This document shows, in pieces, positions 23,787 to 33,444 of a stretch of DNA of 46,114 nt. Every line of letters starts with the position of its first letter. Within the stretch, counting starts at the first letter, position 1. The stretch is from positions 55,843-101,956 of the forward strand of contig JAIMKJ010000010.1 in assembly GCA_020692565.1 (NCBI GenBank). Reading direction: 5' to 3'. The notes under the pieces are model-generated. The model worked only from the letters and a program-made list of their open reading frames with translations, had not been told where the DNA came from and ran no database searches. Made by a program: the position numbers and the translations under genes. The stretch is from Thermomonas sp. (GTDB taxonomy: Bacteria; Pseudomonadota; Gammaproteobacteria; Xanthomonadales; Xanthomonadaceae).

Positions 23787-26700
23787 GTTCGATTCGCGCC
23801 ATCGCTGGTCGCGCGCTGCAGGGCGTCTATCTGCGCATGCCGATGTCGTGGAAGACGCGGCTCGCGATCAAGAGTGCGGTGTTCAGTGTCTTCGCTCCGG
23901 TGCTGAAGCATACGAACGCGTACCGGCGCTGGTACGCGTTCGGCGCGCAGCGCGGGTTCGTGGCCGTCGATGTGCCGCCTGCGCCGCTGCCGCGGTTGCC
24001 CGATCCGGATGTCTCCGCGGACGGCGAGCCGAACGCCGCCGCGCGCTGGATGCGCGATGTGCTGGGCCAGGCGCGGGCGCCGCGCAGCGCGCATCATGTC
24101 GCCCGCCCGGCCGATGCGCCGCCCGCCGCGGTGCGCGCGAAGGCGATCGCGTTCTATCTGCCGCAGTTCCATCCGATCGCGGAAAACGATGCGTGGTGGG
24201 GCAAGGGCTTCACCGAATGGACCAATGTCAGCAAGGCCGTGCCGCAATTCGTCGGCCATGAGCAGCCCAAGTTGCCCGGCGAGCTCGGCTTCTACGATCT
24301 GCGTCTGGTCGATGTGATGCGCCGCCAGGCCGAACTGGCGCGTCTGCACGGCGTGCACGGCTTCTGTTTCCATCACTACTGGTTTTCGGGCCGGCGCCTG
24401 CTGGAACGACCGGTCGACCAGTTCATCGCCCATCCCGACATCGACATCGCGTTCTGCTTGTGCTGGGCGAACGAGAACTGGACCCGGCGCTGGGACGGCC
24501 ACGACAGCGACGTGCTGCTGGGCCAGAACTACAACGACGACAACGATCTGTCGTTCATCCGCGATCTGCAGCCGTATCTGCGCGACCCGCGCTATATCCG
24601 CATCGACGGCCGCCCGCTGGTGATCGTGTACCGGCCGTCGCTGCTGCCCGACTGCCGCCATACCCTCGACCTGTGGCGCGAAGACTGCCGCCGGCAGGGC
24701 CTGGGCGAGATTTTCCTGGCGATGGTGCAGTTCGATGTGGACGATCCCGGCACCTACGGGTTCGACGCCGCCCTGGAATTCCCGCCGCACAAGGTCGCGC
24801 GCGGTCTGGAACCGATCAATGCCCGGCTCGATATCGTCGATCCGGCGTATTGCGGCAATGTGGTCGACTATCGCGAGATGGTCGATCGCGCGCTGCAGTG
24901 GCCGCGGCCGGACTACCCGCTGTTCCGCGGCGTGTCGCCGAGCTGGGACAACGAGGCGCGCAAGCCGGGCAAGGGGTATACCTTCGCGGAGGCATCGCCG
25001 CCGGAATATGCGCGCTGGCTGGAAGGCGCGGTCGACTACGCCGAGCGCAACCCGGTGGCCGGCGAGCGCGTGGTGTTCGTCAATGCCTGGAACGAGTGGG
25101 CCGAAGGCGCGATGCTGGAGCCGGATTCGCGGCACGGCTATGCCAACCTGGACGCGACCCGTCGCGTGCTGGAGGCGCGGCCCAGGGATGCGACGTTCGG
25201 GCGCGGCGATCTCGCGCACGGCAAGCTCGTGCTGCTTTCGCACGATGCCCATCCGCATGGTGCGCAATATCTCGCGTTGAATCTGCTGCGCGAGCTGAAG
25301 AAGATCGGTCTCGATGTGGTCGTGCTGTTGCAGGGCGATGGCCGCCTGGAGTCCGAGTTCGAAGCGCTGGCGACGGTGCACCGGCTGTATGCGATGGCGC
25401 CCGAAGCGATCCCCGCGCTGGTCGACACCCTGCGTGCCGATGGCTGTACGGCGGTGATCGCCAATACCGCGGTTGCGGGCCGGATCACGCCGGTATTCGC
25501 CGCCGCCGGCCTGCGCATCGTGGCACTGGTGCATGAACTGCCGGGCGTGATCGCCGAGTACGGTCTGGCTTCCGCGGTCGCAGCGCTCGCGCGCGACAGC
25601 GCCGCGGTGGTCGTGGCCGCGGAAGATGTGCGCGAGGGCCTGCTCGGGCTCTGGCCGGCGGAGGTGGGTCGCGACAAGCTGGTGCTGAGGCCGCAGGGGC
25701 TGTTCACCCGCAGTCGTTATCGCGGACGCAGCGATCTGGCCGAACCCCGTCGCCTGCTGCGCGAGAAACTCGGGTTGCCGATGCAGGCGCGCATCGTGCT
25801 TGCGGTCGGTTACGCCGACCATCGCAAAGGCGTGGATCTGCTGGTGGACGCCGCAGTGCGCTGCTGTGCGCGCAATGCCGATACGCATGTCGTCTGGGTC
25901 GGACATCGCGAGGTCGGGCTGCAGGCCGGGATCGACGCAGCGCTGGCGAAAGCGGGCATCGCCGACCGCTTCCATTTCGTCGGCCTGGATTTCGATACCG
26001 ACGATTACTACGCGGGCGCCGATGTCTACGCGCTGAGCTCGCGCGAAGATCCGTTCCCGTCGGTGGTGTTGGAAAGCCTCGCGGTAGGAATGCCCGTCGT
26101 GGCGTTCGCCGGCACCGGTGGCGGCGCGCGATTGGTCGAAACCCACGGCGTGGGCAAGGTCGTGCAAGCGCTGGATACCGTCGCTTACGCCGATGCCATC
26201 GACGCACTGCTCGACGACGGGACCCTGCGCGCGCGCTGCGGCACGGCGGGACGTGCGCTGATCGATCGCGACTTTTCGTTCCGCGGGTATGCGCTGGCGC
26301 TGGCGAATCTTGCCGGGCTGGACATGCCCCGGGTGTCGGTGGTGGTGCCGAACTACAACTACGCCCGCTATCTGGAACAGCGTCTCGCCAGCATCGCCGA
26401 ACAGACCTGGCCGGTCGCCGAGATCATCGTGCTGGACGATGCGTCCAGCGACGACAGCCTCGCGGTGCTGCAGACCCTGCGCGCCGGCCTCGACCCGGAG
26501 CCGCGCATCGTCGTCAACGCCGACAACTCCGGATCGGTGTTCCGCCAGTGGCGCAAGGGCGTGGAACTGGCGACCGGCGAGTACGTGTGGATCGCCGAGG
26601 CCGACGATCTGGCTCAGCCGGCATTCCTCGAAACCCTGCTCGCCGCGATCCACGGCCACCAGGACGTGGTGATGGCCTATGCCGAGTCCGAGGCCATCGA

Positions 26701-27187
26701 TCTCGACGGACGCACCGCGATGCCCGATTACCGCGCCTACACCGGCGAACTCTCGGCGCAGAAGTGGAACGCCGCCTACACGGCGACGGGCGCGGAGGAG
26801 GTCGCGCAGGCGCTGGCGGTGAAAAACACCATCCCCAACGTCAGCGCCGTGCTGTTCCGCCGCGAGCCGCTGCTGGCGGTGCTGCGCGAACACGAGGACG
26901 AGATCTGCGCGTACCGCATCGCCGGCGACTGGGTGGCGTATCTGCATCTGCTCGCGCGCGGCGGCATCCATTACCACCCGGCGTCGCTCAACCGTCACCG
27001 CCGCCATCAAAGCAGCGTGACTTCGGCCTCCGACCTGCAGCGGCACTACGATGAAGTGGTGCGCGCGCAGGGCGTCGCCGCGCAGACCTTCGCATTGGAT
27101 CCGCGCGTCCGCGCCGCCGCTGCGGCCTATGCCGGCACGCTGCGCGAGCAGTTCGGCCTGCCCGAACCGCAGACGGAGCCCGACTGA
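23783..27187 (+). CDS. Three-domain glycosyltransferase (WbsX-like, GT4, GT2)
   Basis: 1134 residues, cytoplasmic or membrane-associated. The first domain (about 118-465) is WbsX/GH99-like: [39 protein letters not shown] and [17 protein letters not shown]. The second (about 480-845) is a GT4 domain, with the E-x7-E motif in [20 protein letters not shown]. The third (about 848-1134) is a GT2 domain starting [20 protein letters not shown], with acidic metal motifs DDASSDDS and AEADDLAQP. It could therefore add several sugars in sequence. It starts by ATGA inside the preceding stop; the epimerase begins directly after its stop. Acceptors and donors are unknown. Confidence 0.88.
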   Translation: MSSIRAIAGRALQGVYLRMPMSWKTRLAIKSAVFSVFAPVLKHTNAYRRWYAFGAQRGFVAVDVPPAPLPRLPDPDVSADGEPNAAARWMRDVLGQARAPRSAHHVARPADAPPAAVRAKAIAFYLPQFHPIAENDAWWGKGFTEWTNVSKAVPQFVGHEQPKLPGELGFYDLRLVDVMRRQAELARLHGVHGFCFHHYWFSGRRLLERPVDQFIAHPDIDIAFCLCWANENWTRRWDGHDSDVLLGQNYNDDNDLSFIRDLQPYLRDPRYIRIDGRPLVIVYRPSLLPDCRHTLDLWREDCRRQGLGEIFLAMVQFDVDDPGTYGFDAALEFPPHKVARGLEPINARLDIVDPAYCGNVVDYREMVDRALQWPRPDYPLFRGVSPSWDNEARKPGKGYTFAEASPPEYARWLEGAVDYAERNPVAGERVVFVNAWNEWAEGAMLEPDSRHGYANLDATRRVLEARPRDATFGRGDLAHGKLVLLSHDAHPHGAQYLALNLLRELKKIGLDVVVLLQGDGRLESEFEALATVHRLYAMAPEAIPALVDTLRADGCTAVIANTAVAGRITPVFAAAGLRIVALVHELPGVIAEYGLASAVAALARDSAAVVVAAEDVREGLLGLWPAEVGRDKLVLRPQGLFTRSRYRGRSDLAEPRRLLREKLGLPMQARIVLAVGYADHRKGVDLLVDAAVRCCARNADTHVVWVGHREVGLQAGIDAALAKAGIADRFHFVGLDFDTDDYYAGADVYALSSREDPFPSVVLESLAVGMPVVAFAGTGGGARLVETHGVGKVVQALDTVAYADAIDALLDDGTLRARCGTAGRALIDRDFSFRGYALALANLAGLDMPRVSVVVPNYNYARYLEQRLASIAEQTWPVAEIIVLDDASSDDSLAVLQTLRAGLDPEPRIVVNADNSGSVFRQWRKGVELATGEYVWIAEADDLAQPAFLETLLAAIHGHQDVVMAYAESEAIDLDGRTAMPDYRAYTGELSAQKWNAAYTATGAEEVAQALAVKNTIPNVSAVLFRREPLLAVLREHEDEICAYRIAGDWVAYLHLLARGGIHYHPASLNRHRRHQSSVTSASDLQRHYDEVVRAQGVAAQTFALDPRVRAAAAAYAGTLREQFGLPEPQTEPD

Positions 27188-28129
27188 ATGCACGCGCTGA
27201 TCGTCGGCGGCAATGGTTTCATCGGCTCGCATCTGGCCGAAGGCCTGCGCGCGGGCGGGCATGCCGTGCGCGTGCTCGATCCGGGGCCGGCGCGTGCCGA
27301 CACCGACTGGTCGGGGATCGACTATGTGCGCGGCGCGTACACCGATGCCGTGCTGCTGGATGCGGCGCTCGACGGCATCGATACCGTGTTCCATCTCGCC
27401 AGCACCACCGTGCCGGCCAGTTCCAATCTCGACCCGGCGTTCGACGTGTCCAGCAATCTGCTGGGTGCGCTGGGCCTGTTTGCGGCGATCGAAGCCAAAG
27501 GCATCCGCCGGGTGGTGTTTTTTTCCTCCGGCGGCACCGTCTATGGCAATCCCGAAACCCTGCCGATGCGTGAGGACCACCCGCTGCGGCCGATCTCGTC
27601 GTACGGCATCGTCAAGGTGGCGGTGGAGCATTATCTGCGGATGTACGGACATCTCGGCCGGCTCGATCCGTTGATCCTGCGCCCGTCCAACCCGTACGGC
27701 CCGCGCCAGTCGGCGGCGGGTGGGCAGGGCTTCATCGCCGCGGCCATCGCCCGCGCGCGCGCAGACGAGGCCCTGCAGATCTGGGGCGACGGCGAAATCG
27801 TGCGCGACTACCTCTACATCGACGATCTGGTCGATCTGGCGATCCGCGCCGCCGCCAGCGGCGAATGCGGCACCTTCAACGCCGGCAGCGGCGATGGCCA
27901 CAGCCTCAATACGATCCGTGCCGCGATCGAACGGGTCGCCGGCCGCGCGATGCGCGTCGAATATCTGCCCGGTCGCGGTTTCGACGTGCGCGAGGTCCGG
28001 CTGGACATCGCCGCCGCGCGCGAACGCTTCGGCTGGACGCCCGTCGTCGATCTGGACGACGGCATCGCCCGCACATGGCGCGCGCTTCCCCTCGATACCC
28101 CTTCCTTTCCCCCAGGATATCCACGATGA
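27188..28129 (+). CDS. NAD-dependent sugar-nucleotide epimerase/dehydratase
   Basis: 313 residues, extended short-chain dehydrogenase. Cofactor motif GGNGFIGSHLAEGL at the N-terminus, catalytic Ser113/114 (FFSSGGTVYG), Tyr139 and Lys143 (SSYGIVK), and the substrate-side LRPSNPYGPRQ and EIVRDYLYIDDLVDLAIRAA. It is closest in pattern to UDP-glucose/GlcNAc 4-epimerases and related WcaG-like enzymes; the exact sugar is not decidable. It is the only sugar-nucleotide enzyme in this locus. It starts immediately after the glycosyltransferase stop and overlaps the next gene by ATGA. Confidence 0.87.
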   Translation: MHALIVGGNGFIGSHLAEGLRAGGHAVRVLDPGPARADTDWSGIDYVRGAYTDAVLLDAALDGIDTVFHLASTTVPASSNLDPAFDVSSNLLGALGLFAAIEAKGIRRVVFFSSGGTVYGNPETLPMREDHPLRPISSYGIVKVAVEHYLRMYGHLGRLDPLILRPSNPYGPRQSAAGGQGFIAAAIARARADEALQIWGDGEIVRDYLYIDDLVDLAIRAAASGECGTFNAGSGDGHSLNTIRAAIERVAGRAMRVEYLPGRGFDVREVRLDIAAARERFGWTPVVDLDDGIARTWRALPLDTPSFPPGYPR

Positions 28130-28965
28130 CCGACACCACCACGCCCTGGCTGCAGACCCTGATCGACAGCCTCGATTCCCCGCAGGTCAGCCCGCTCGGC
28201 GAAGCCCTGCCGAAATTCCCTTCGGTGGAAATGCAGCAGAACACCACCGGTCTGTCCGCCGACGCCGCGCTGCGCGCCGCGCACGCGTTCTATACGGATG
28301 TCGATCGCGAAACCCTGGCGCTGGGGCGCGAACTCGGCCCGGATACGCGGGTACTCGATTTCGGCTTCGGCTGGGGCCGCATCTCGCGCACGTTCATGGA
28401 AAAGGTGTCGGCGCGGAATCTCCACGGCATCGATGTCGACCCCTCGTTCGCCGAGCTGACCCGGACGTTGTTCGATTCCGACCAGTTCGATTTCTGTGCC
28501 CCGTTTCCGCCCACGCGGTTCGAAGACGGCAGCTTCGATCTGGTCATCGCCTATTCGGTGTTCTCGCATCTCTCCGAGCGCGCCTGCGCCGAATGGATGC
28601 GCGAATTCGCGCGTATCGTGAAACCCGGCGGCATCGTCGCGTGGACCACGCGCCACGACAGTTTCTTCGCGTTCTGCGAGTGGGCGAGAGACCAGGGCGA
28701 TGCCGTCTCGGCGTATGTGCAGGGCTTGGGCAAGCTGTTTCCCGATATCGACGACGCGCGTCGTCGCTACAGTGCGGGCGAGATCGTCCACGGTTCGTCA
28801 TACGATGTCAGCGGCGGCGGCCCGCGCGACGCAAGTTTCTACGGCGAGACCTGGATCCCGGTGCAGTACGCGCGCAGCGCATACGCCGAACATTTCGATC
28901 TGGCCGCGACCTGCTTCGACGGCACCAAGTACGATCAGGCCTGTTTCGTTTTCCAGCGCAAGTGA
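28126..28965 (+). CDS. SAM-dependent methyltransferase
   Basis: 279 residues. SAM motif RVLDFGFGWGRISRTFM (about 75-91), LHGIDVDPSFAELT for the ribose-binding acid, and SFDLVIAYSVFSHLSERACAEWMREFARIVKPGGIVAWTT. The N-terminal 70 residues and the C-terminal third (from about 180) are extra and may bind the acceptor. It overlaps the epimerase stop by ATGA. As part of the O-antigen operon it probably methylates a sugar hydroxyl; this is inferred from context only. The gap of 110 bases after it is the first real spacing in the operon. Confidence 0.82.
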   Translation: MTDTTTPWLQTLIDSLDSPQVSPLGEALPKFPSVEMQQNTTGLSADAALRAAHAFYTDVDRETLALGRELGPDTRVLDFGFGWGRISRTFMEKVSARNLHGIDVDPSFAELTRTLFDSDQFDFCAPFPPTRFEDGSFDLVIAYSVFSHLSERACAEWMREFARIVKPGGIVAWTTRHDSFFAFCEWARDQGDAVSAYVQGLGKLFPDIDDARRRYSAGEIVHGSSYDVSGGGPRDASFYGETWIPVQYARSAYAEHFDLAATCFDGTKYDQACFVFQRK

Positions 28966-29075
28966 TCCGTGATTTCAATGGGCGTTCGACCACGGATCGA
29001 TTCGCCGCTGCCGACATCGCTTGCCAACACCCATGACCGAGTCTTGTACTCGCTCTCGACCCAGGAATCTTCATC

Positions 29076-29660
29076 ATGAAATCCATCGCTGCCCCTTTGC
29101 TGGTCTTCGCGCTCGCGTCGACGCTCGCCGCATGCTCGCCGCCCGACGATTCGCAAAACCCTGCCGTTCAGCAGGCGCCGACCGCTGAAACGCCCGCTGC
29201 CGAAACGTCGGCGGAACCTGCCGCGCCCGCGGCCCCCGAGGTCCTTGCGGTGCGTGCGCTCGGCGAGGCGGAGCGTGCGGAGGCGCTGGTCGCTGCCGCC
29301 GATTGCAATCTGGAATCCGCCGATGGCGCGGCATTCGCGGGTGCGGACATCACCGTGGCGACGCCCTCGGTCATGAAGGTGTCGGGATGGTTCATGGCCG
29401 ATCGCGCCGGTGCCCCTATCGAACAACTTGCCCTGCGTTTCGAGGCCGCGGACAAGGCCCGGCTCTGGGACATTCCGCTGCAGACGACAATCGTCCGCGG
29501 CGACCTGCCGGTCCCGGATACGAACGGGTCCGCATCCGGCTTCGAGGCGATCGTCGATGCCGGCGCGCTTCCGTCGGGTCGCTATCACCTCTACCTCGCC
29601 TACCGGGCGGATGGCGTGCTGACCAGCTGCGACAACGGCCGCCACATCTCGATTCTGTGA
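29076..29660 (+). CDS. Small lipoprotein of unknown function
   Basis: 194 residues. Lipoprotein signal with lipobox LAAC (Cys20), then a low-complexity Ala/Pro/Glu/Thr linker (about 30-55) and a globular domain from about 65 with two Cys that could pair (ADCNLES and LTSCDNGRHI). AGGA lies about nine bases before the ATG at 29076. There is no recognised domain. It stands in the O-antigen operon between two methyltransferase genes and could be an envelope partner. The stop is followed at once by the next gene. Confidence 0.75.
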   Translation: MKSIAAPLLVFALASTLAACSPPDDSQNPAVQQAPTAETPAAETSAEPAAPAAPEVLAVRALGEAERAEALVAAADCNLESADGAAFAGADITVATPSVMKVSGWFMADRAGAPIEQLALRFEAADKARLWDIPLQTTIVRGDLPVPDTNGSASGFEAIVDAGALPSGRYHLYLAYRADGVLTSCDNGRHISIL

Positions 29661-29674
29661 ATGGCAGCCAAGGC

Positions 29675-30403
29675 ATGAACACGTTTTCCACGGTGTGCCC
29701 GATCTGCGACGAGCAGCGCGAATTCACCTGCGCCGACGATTTCTGGCACTGCCGCGACGGCATGTCGTCCGCCGGCTGCGAATTGTGGGGATGCGTGACC
29801 CGCGAGCGTGCGCTTGCGGCTGCGCTGTTCTCGCTGGTCGATCGCAAGGCCATCCGATCGCTCGCGATTCACGAGCCCGCGCCGGTGATGCGCGGGCTAT
29901 CGCTGTGGTTGTCGCAGAATTGTCCCGGGTATCAGCGTTCCGGCTATTTTCCCGACGCGCCGTTCGGCGACATCATCGAAGGCATCCGCAACGAAGATCT
30001 GGAGCGCCAGACCTTCGCCGACCGCAGCTTCGACATCGTGTTGCATCTCGACGTGATGGAGCATCTGTTCCAGCCGTTCCAGGCGCTCTCGGAAATCCAT
30101 CGCACGCTGAAGCCCGGCGGGCTGTGCATCTTCACTGCGCCCACCGAGCCCCAGCGTTTCGAAAGCGAGCAGGTCGCGTTCATGGAAAACGGCGAGCTGC
30201 GCGTGGTCGGCGAACCCGAATACCACGGCAATCCGCAGCGGCCGGAAGATGGTGCCATCGTTACCTGGCGTTACGGTTTCGATCTGCCGCTGCTGATCCA
30301 GCGCAACACCGGTTTCGATGTCGAAACCCGTCGCTATCAGTCGCGTGGCAGTGCTGCGATGGGCTATATGAACGATGTGTACGTGCTGAGGAAAGAGCGC
30401 TAG
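29675..30403 (+). CDS. SAM-dependent methyltransferase with Cys-rich N-terminus
   Basis: 242 residues. It begins with a Cys-rich stretch (CPICDEQREFTC...CRDG...GCELWGC) that may bind zinc, followed by a Methyltransf_11/23-like domain whose clearest part is SFDIVLHLDVMEHLFQPFQALSEIHRTLKPGGLCIFTAP. The classical glycine-rich SAM motif is not obvious. The ATG at 29675 has AAGG too close upstream; a GTG at 29657 overlapping the lipoprotein stop (GTGA) is an alternative start adding six residues. This is the last gene of the O-antigen block. It probably acts in the same pathway. Confidence 0.75.
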   Translation: MNTFSTVCPICDEQREFTCADDFWHCRDGMSSAGCELWGCVTRERALAAALFSLVDRKAIRSLAIHEPAPVMRGLSLWLSQNCPGYQRSGYFPDAPFGDIIEGIRNEDLERQTFADRSFDIVLHLDVMEHLFQPFQALSEIHRTLKPGGLCIFTAPTEPQRFESEQVAFMENGELRVVGEPEYHGNPQRPEDGAIVTWRYGFDLPLLIQRNTGFDVETRRYQSRGSAAMGYMNDVYVLRKER

Positions 30404-30933
30404 CTCGGCGAGACCCTGCGGGGCGCGCTCACCGCTCCGGCTTTTCTCGCCTGGCGGCCATGTCTCGCCGATCCGGCATGGCATGAGGAGAACGCGCCTG
30501 CTCGACGCCGGCCCGGAAGATCAGGAGGTGGCCTTGGCGCCCGACGATATCCCAGCCGGGTGTTCAGGCTGTTCCAGAGTCCAGCCTGAGTCCTTGCGAT
30601 GAACGGCGCGCAGCGCTGGGCGCCAGCAGCCGGCTGATCACGGCTTCGGTACCAGATCGGCGCAGGCCGCATTTCAGCGGTCGCGTACTTGCCGGTACCC
30701 GCCTGGCTGTACAGCCAGTCAGTGCAGCACTGGAGTTGTAGGGAACCACCGGGCTAGAATCGGTCGGCCATACAGTATGAATGTGGCGAAATGTGAACCC
30801 GGTTCGGTTCCGGGTGAGCGCCCCCTCTCAGGCTCCAGCGGCCAAACACCGGCTGCTGGATGCGACGCCCCTGCACTTGGGCGTATGCTTCGCCTTCACG
30901 CTCCGGTCGTCGGGGCACGTTGTCGAGAACTCT
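30404..30933. other. Non-coding gap at the right end of the O-antigen block
   Basis: No convincing gene. A 10-bp inverted repeat (TCGGCGAGAC 30405-30414 with GTCTCGCCGA 30462-30471) follows the last methyltransferase and may end its transcript. TAGAAT at 30755-30760 is a possible -10 for the metalloprotease gene, followed by an 11-base palindrome CATAC-A-GTATG (30769-30779). A 6-bp hairpin with a 7-base loop lies at 30797-30815. Confidence 0.5.
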
Positions 30934-33282
30934 ATGCGCAAACTTGCCCTCACCCTTACCGTGGCGCTGGTCGTCGGCGGTTGTACGTCTGAAACCGAGA
31001 TCGCGCAGGAAGCCTCTCACGCTGGCGGGAAGCCGCAGACCACCTCGGCCCAACTGCCCCAGAATCCTCGCGTCAACACCGGACGCACGGTCGCGTTCGC
31101 CTCACTGCCCGACCGCGGCACGCTGCTCGCCTTCGATCGCAGCCAGAAGCCGGTGCAACGCGGCGCTCACACCTACCATGCGGTCAAGCTGAGCGAAGCG
31201 CACGCGCTCAACGCTGCGGTCGCGGGCAAATCGATCGACCTTCCGCTGCCGTCCGGCGAGACCATGCGCATCGCCTATCAGCGCCACGAAGAGGCGCTCG
31301 ACGGCAACTGGTCGTGGATCGGCAAGACCAAGGATGGCCTGGACGCCGTCATCACCTTCGGCGAAGGCGCAGTGTTCGGCCGGATTTATCAGAAGGACAC
31401 CGAGGCCTACAACCTCACCATGTCCGGCGGCCGCTCCTGGCTGGTGCAGACCGATCCCAGCAAACTGCTCGACGGCAACCTCGGCCGCGATGCCGACGCA
31501 TCCGATGTGCTGATCCCGCCGAGTGTCGCCGCCGCCGCCAGCGCCAGGAAGCGCAGCGCTCCAGGCGCGGCCATGACGGCCTCGGCCGCCATCGACGGCA
31601 AGGCAAGCGCAGCCAACACGGTCGACGTGGTGCTGGGCTATACCAACGGTCTCGTCACCAAGTACGGCAATGCCGCGAACGCGACCACCCGGCTCTCGAA
31701 CCTGATGGCCATCACCAACCAGTCGTACGTGAACAGCCTGATCACCCCGCGCGTACGTCTGGTGCGCACGGTGCAGGTCAACTACACCGACACCAACAGC
31801 AATACGGCCGCGTTGTCGGCCCTCACCGGCTATACCTGCACCACGACCAGTTGCACTCCGCAGACCGTGCCCACCGAACTGGTCCCGCTGCGCACCGCCC
31901 GCGACCAATACGGCGCCGACCTCGTGTCGCTGGTTCGTCCGTTCCTGGCGCCCCAGCATCAGGGGTGCGGTATCGCCTGGCTGCTCGGCGGCGGCGGCTT
32001 CGCCATCGACAATACCGATGCGCCATTCGGCTATTCGATCGTCAGCGATGGCAGCGACGAGGACGAAAGCGACGGCCGGACCTATTTCTGCCGTGAAGAA
32101 ACGCTCGCCCACGAGCTCGGCCACAACATGGGCCAGCAGCACAACACCGAGGACAGTGGCGGCGATTCCGGCACCCATTCGTATTCCTACGGCTACCGCG
32201 AAACATTGACGACGGGTTTCTACACCGTCATGGCGTATCGTCTGGCCAACAGCAGCCAGTTCTCGATCAACTATTTCGGTAACCCGAGCGTCAACTACAC
32301 CGATACCGGTCGCCCGACCGGTACGGCCGCCGCCGACAATGCGCGCAGCCTGAACATCTCGATGCCGCAGGTCGCCTTGTTCCGCAATTCGGTGGTGCCG
32401 TTCGGCGGCCGTGCCCGGAACGATTTCAATGGCGACGGCAAGAGCGATATCGCGATGTGGAATCCGTCGATCTCGTATTTCGCATACTGGATCATGAACG
32501 GCTCCGTCTACACCGGCTCGGGCGGCTTCGGCGTGGCCTCCGGCTTCTCGCCCGCCGCAACCGGCTTCCTGACGGCCATTCCGCAGAGTTCGCTGCTGGC
32601 CCGCAATACCACCACGCAGACGCTTTACAGCTATATCTGGAACGGCACCACGCATGCGCAGGGTACGGTCGGCGGCACGCCGGCCGGCTGGAATCTCATC
32701 GGTACCGGCGACATCGATGGCGATGGAAAGGGCGATCTGCTGTGGCGCAATCCCGGGACCGGCCAGTTCGCATATTGGCTGATGAACGGCGCGATCTATC
32801 TCGGTGGCCAGACCTACGGTACGCCGGTCAACTATGTGATTGCCGGCATCGCGGACTTCAACGGGGACGGTCGCGTCGATCTGCTTTGGAACGACCCGGG
32901 CAGCCGCAATGCCAGCGTCTGGACCAGCACGGGCACCGGATTCTCGGTGGCCCAGATCGGCCAGTACGGTACCGACTGGAACATGGTCGGCACTGCCGAC
33001 GTGACCGGTGACGGTAAGGCCGACATCGTGCTCCGCGATAACGCCAAAATCTATCTCGCCTACTGGCGGATGAACGGCGCGGTCTTCCAGGGCGCCTCGG
33101 CCTTCGGTCTGGCGTCGGACCGCGAACTGTTCACCGCCGGTGATTTCGACGGCGACGGGATCGAGGATCTGGTGATCCAGCGTGCCGCCGACCGCCGCTT
33201 GTACCTGTGGCGCAGCAATGGCTCGGTTTTCACCGAAAGCAACGTCGGTCAATACGGCGCCGACTGGACCATCGTCAAATAA
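30934..33282 (+). CDS. Lipoprotein zinc metalloprotease with VCBS/FG-GAP-like repeats
   Basis: 782 residues, exported. A short lipoprotein signal (MRKLALTLTVALVVGGC, Cys17) is followed by a propeptide-like region to about 225 and a reprolysin/metzincin-like protease domain (about 230-485). Its zinc site HELGHNMGQQH starts at His393, with a Met-turn-like YTVMAYR downstream. Residues about 490-782 carry repeated calcium-binding-like D-x-(D/N)-G-(D/K) loops (DFNGDGKSD, DIDGDGKGD, DFNGDGRVD, DVTGDGKAD, DFDGDGIED), as in VCBS/FG-GAP propeller repeats. I chose the ATG at 30934 because it begins the signal peptide. It probably acts at the cell surface or outside. Confidence 0.87.
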   Translation: MRKLALTLTVALVVGGCTSETEIAQEASHAGGKPQTTSAQLPQNPRVNTGRTVAFASLPDRGTLLAFDRSQKPVQRGAHTYHAVKLSEAHALNAAVAGKSIDLPLPSGETMRIAYQRHEEALDGNWSWIGKTKDGLDAVITFGEGAVFGRIYQKDTEAYNLTMSGGRSWLVQTDPSKLLDGNLGRDADASDVLIPPSVAAAASARKRSAPGAAMTASAAIDGKASAANTVDVVLGYTNGLVTKYGNAANATTRLSNLMAITNQSYVNSLITPRVRLVRTVQVNYTDTNSNTAALSALTGYTCTTTSCTPQTVPTELVPLRTARDQYGADLVSLVRPFLAPQHQGCGIAWLLGGGGFAIDNTDAPFGYSIVSDGSDEDESDGRTYFCREETLAHELGHNMGQQHNTEDSGGDSGTHSYSYGYRETLTTGFYTVMAYRLANSSQFSINYFGNPSVNYTDTGRPTGTAAADNARSLNISMPQVALFRNSVVPFGGRARNDFNGDGKSDIAMWNPSISYFAYWIMNGSVYTGSGGFGVASGFSPAATGFLTAIPQSSLLARNTTTQTLYSYIWNGTTHAQGTVGGTPAGWNLIGTGDIDGDGKGDLLWRNPGTGQFAYWLMNGAIYLGGQTYGTPVNYVIAGIADFNGDGRVDLLWNDPGSRNASVWTSTGTGFSVAQIGQYGTDWNMVGTADVTGDGKADIVLRDNAKIYLAYWRMNGAVFQGASAFGLASDRELFTAGDFDGDGIEDLVIQRAADRRLYLWRSNGSVFTESNVGQYGADWTIVK

Positions 33283-33304
33283 GCCTGTGCGTCAGGCAAA
33301 CAGC

Positions 33305-33338
33305 AAGGCCGGCGACGCAAGTCGCCGGCCTTCTTTTT
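33305..33338 (+). terminator. Rho-independent terminator of the metalloprotease gene
   Basis: Perfect 10-bp stem GGCCGGCGAC (33307-33316) with GTCGCCGGCC (33321-33330), GCAA tetraloop, then TTCTTTTT. Confidence 0.95.
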
Positions 33339-33399
33339 GCACGGTTCCCGATGGGACACTCCTGGGCCGGCGAAACAATTGTTGCAATGCAAACTCGGC

Positions 33400-33405
33400 T
33401 ATATT
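33400..33405 (+). promoter_or_regulatory. Candidate -10 element for the first LDTR-module gene
   Basis: TATATT, 40 bases before the start codon and inside a small GGCT/AGCC hairpin. The -35 region (AATTGT, 17 bases upstream) is only a partial match. Confidence 0.4.
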
Positions 33406-33444
33406 AGCCGCCGGGCAGCAATTGCTCTTACTGGGGAAATACAC

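Noticed and set aside
23042..27901. Very long minus-strand open frame opposite the O-antigen glycosyltransferase
   Set aside because: It is the antisense shadow of GC-rich coding DNA. The plus strand shows clear domains and start overlaps, and the minus translation is rich in His, Gln and Arg without any family pattern.
30714..30731. Further CTG-N10-CAG sequence near the metalloprotease gene
   Set aside because: This pattern alone is expected about ten times in the window. The site lacks the CTGTCAGA core shared by the two sites near luxI and the hemerythrin gene.
30780..30860. T-arm-like hairpin (30797-30815) that might be part of a tRNA
   Set aside because: No acceptor, D or anticodon arm could be matched around it; it is only a 6-bp hairpin.
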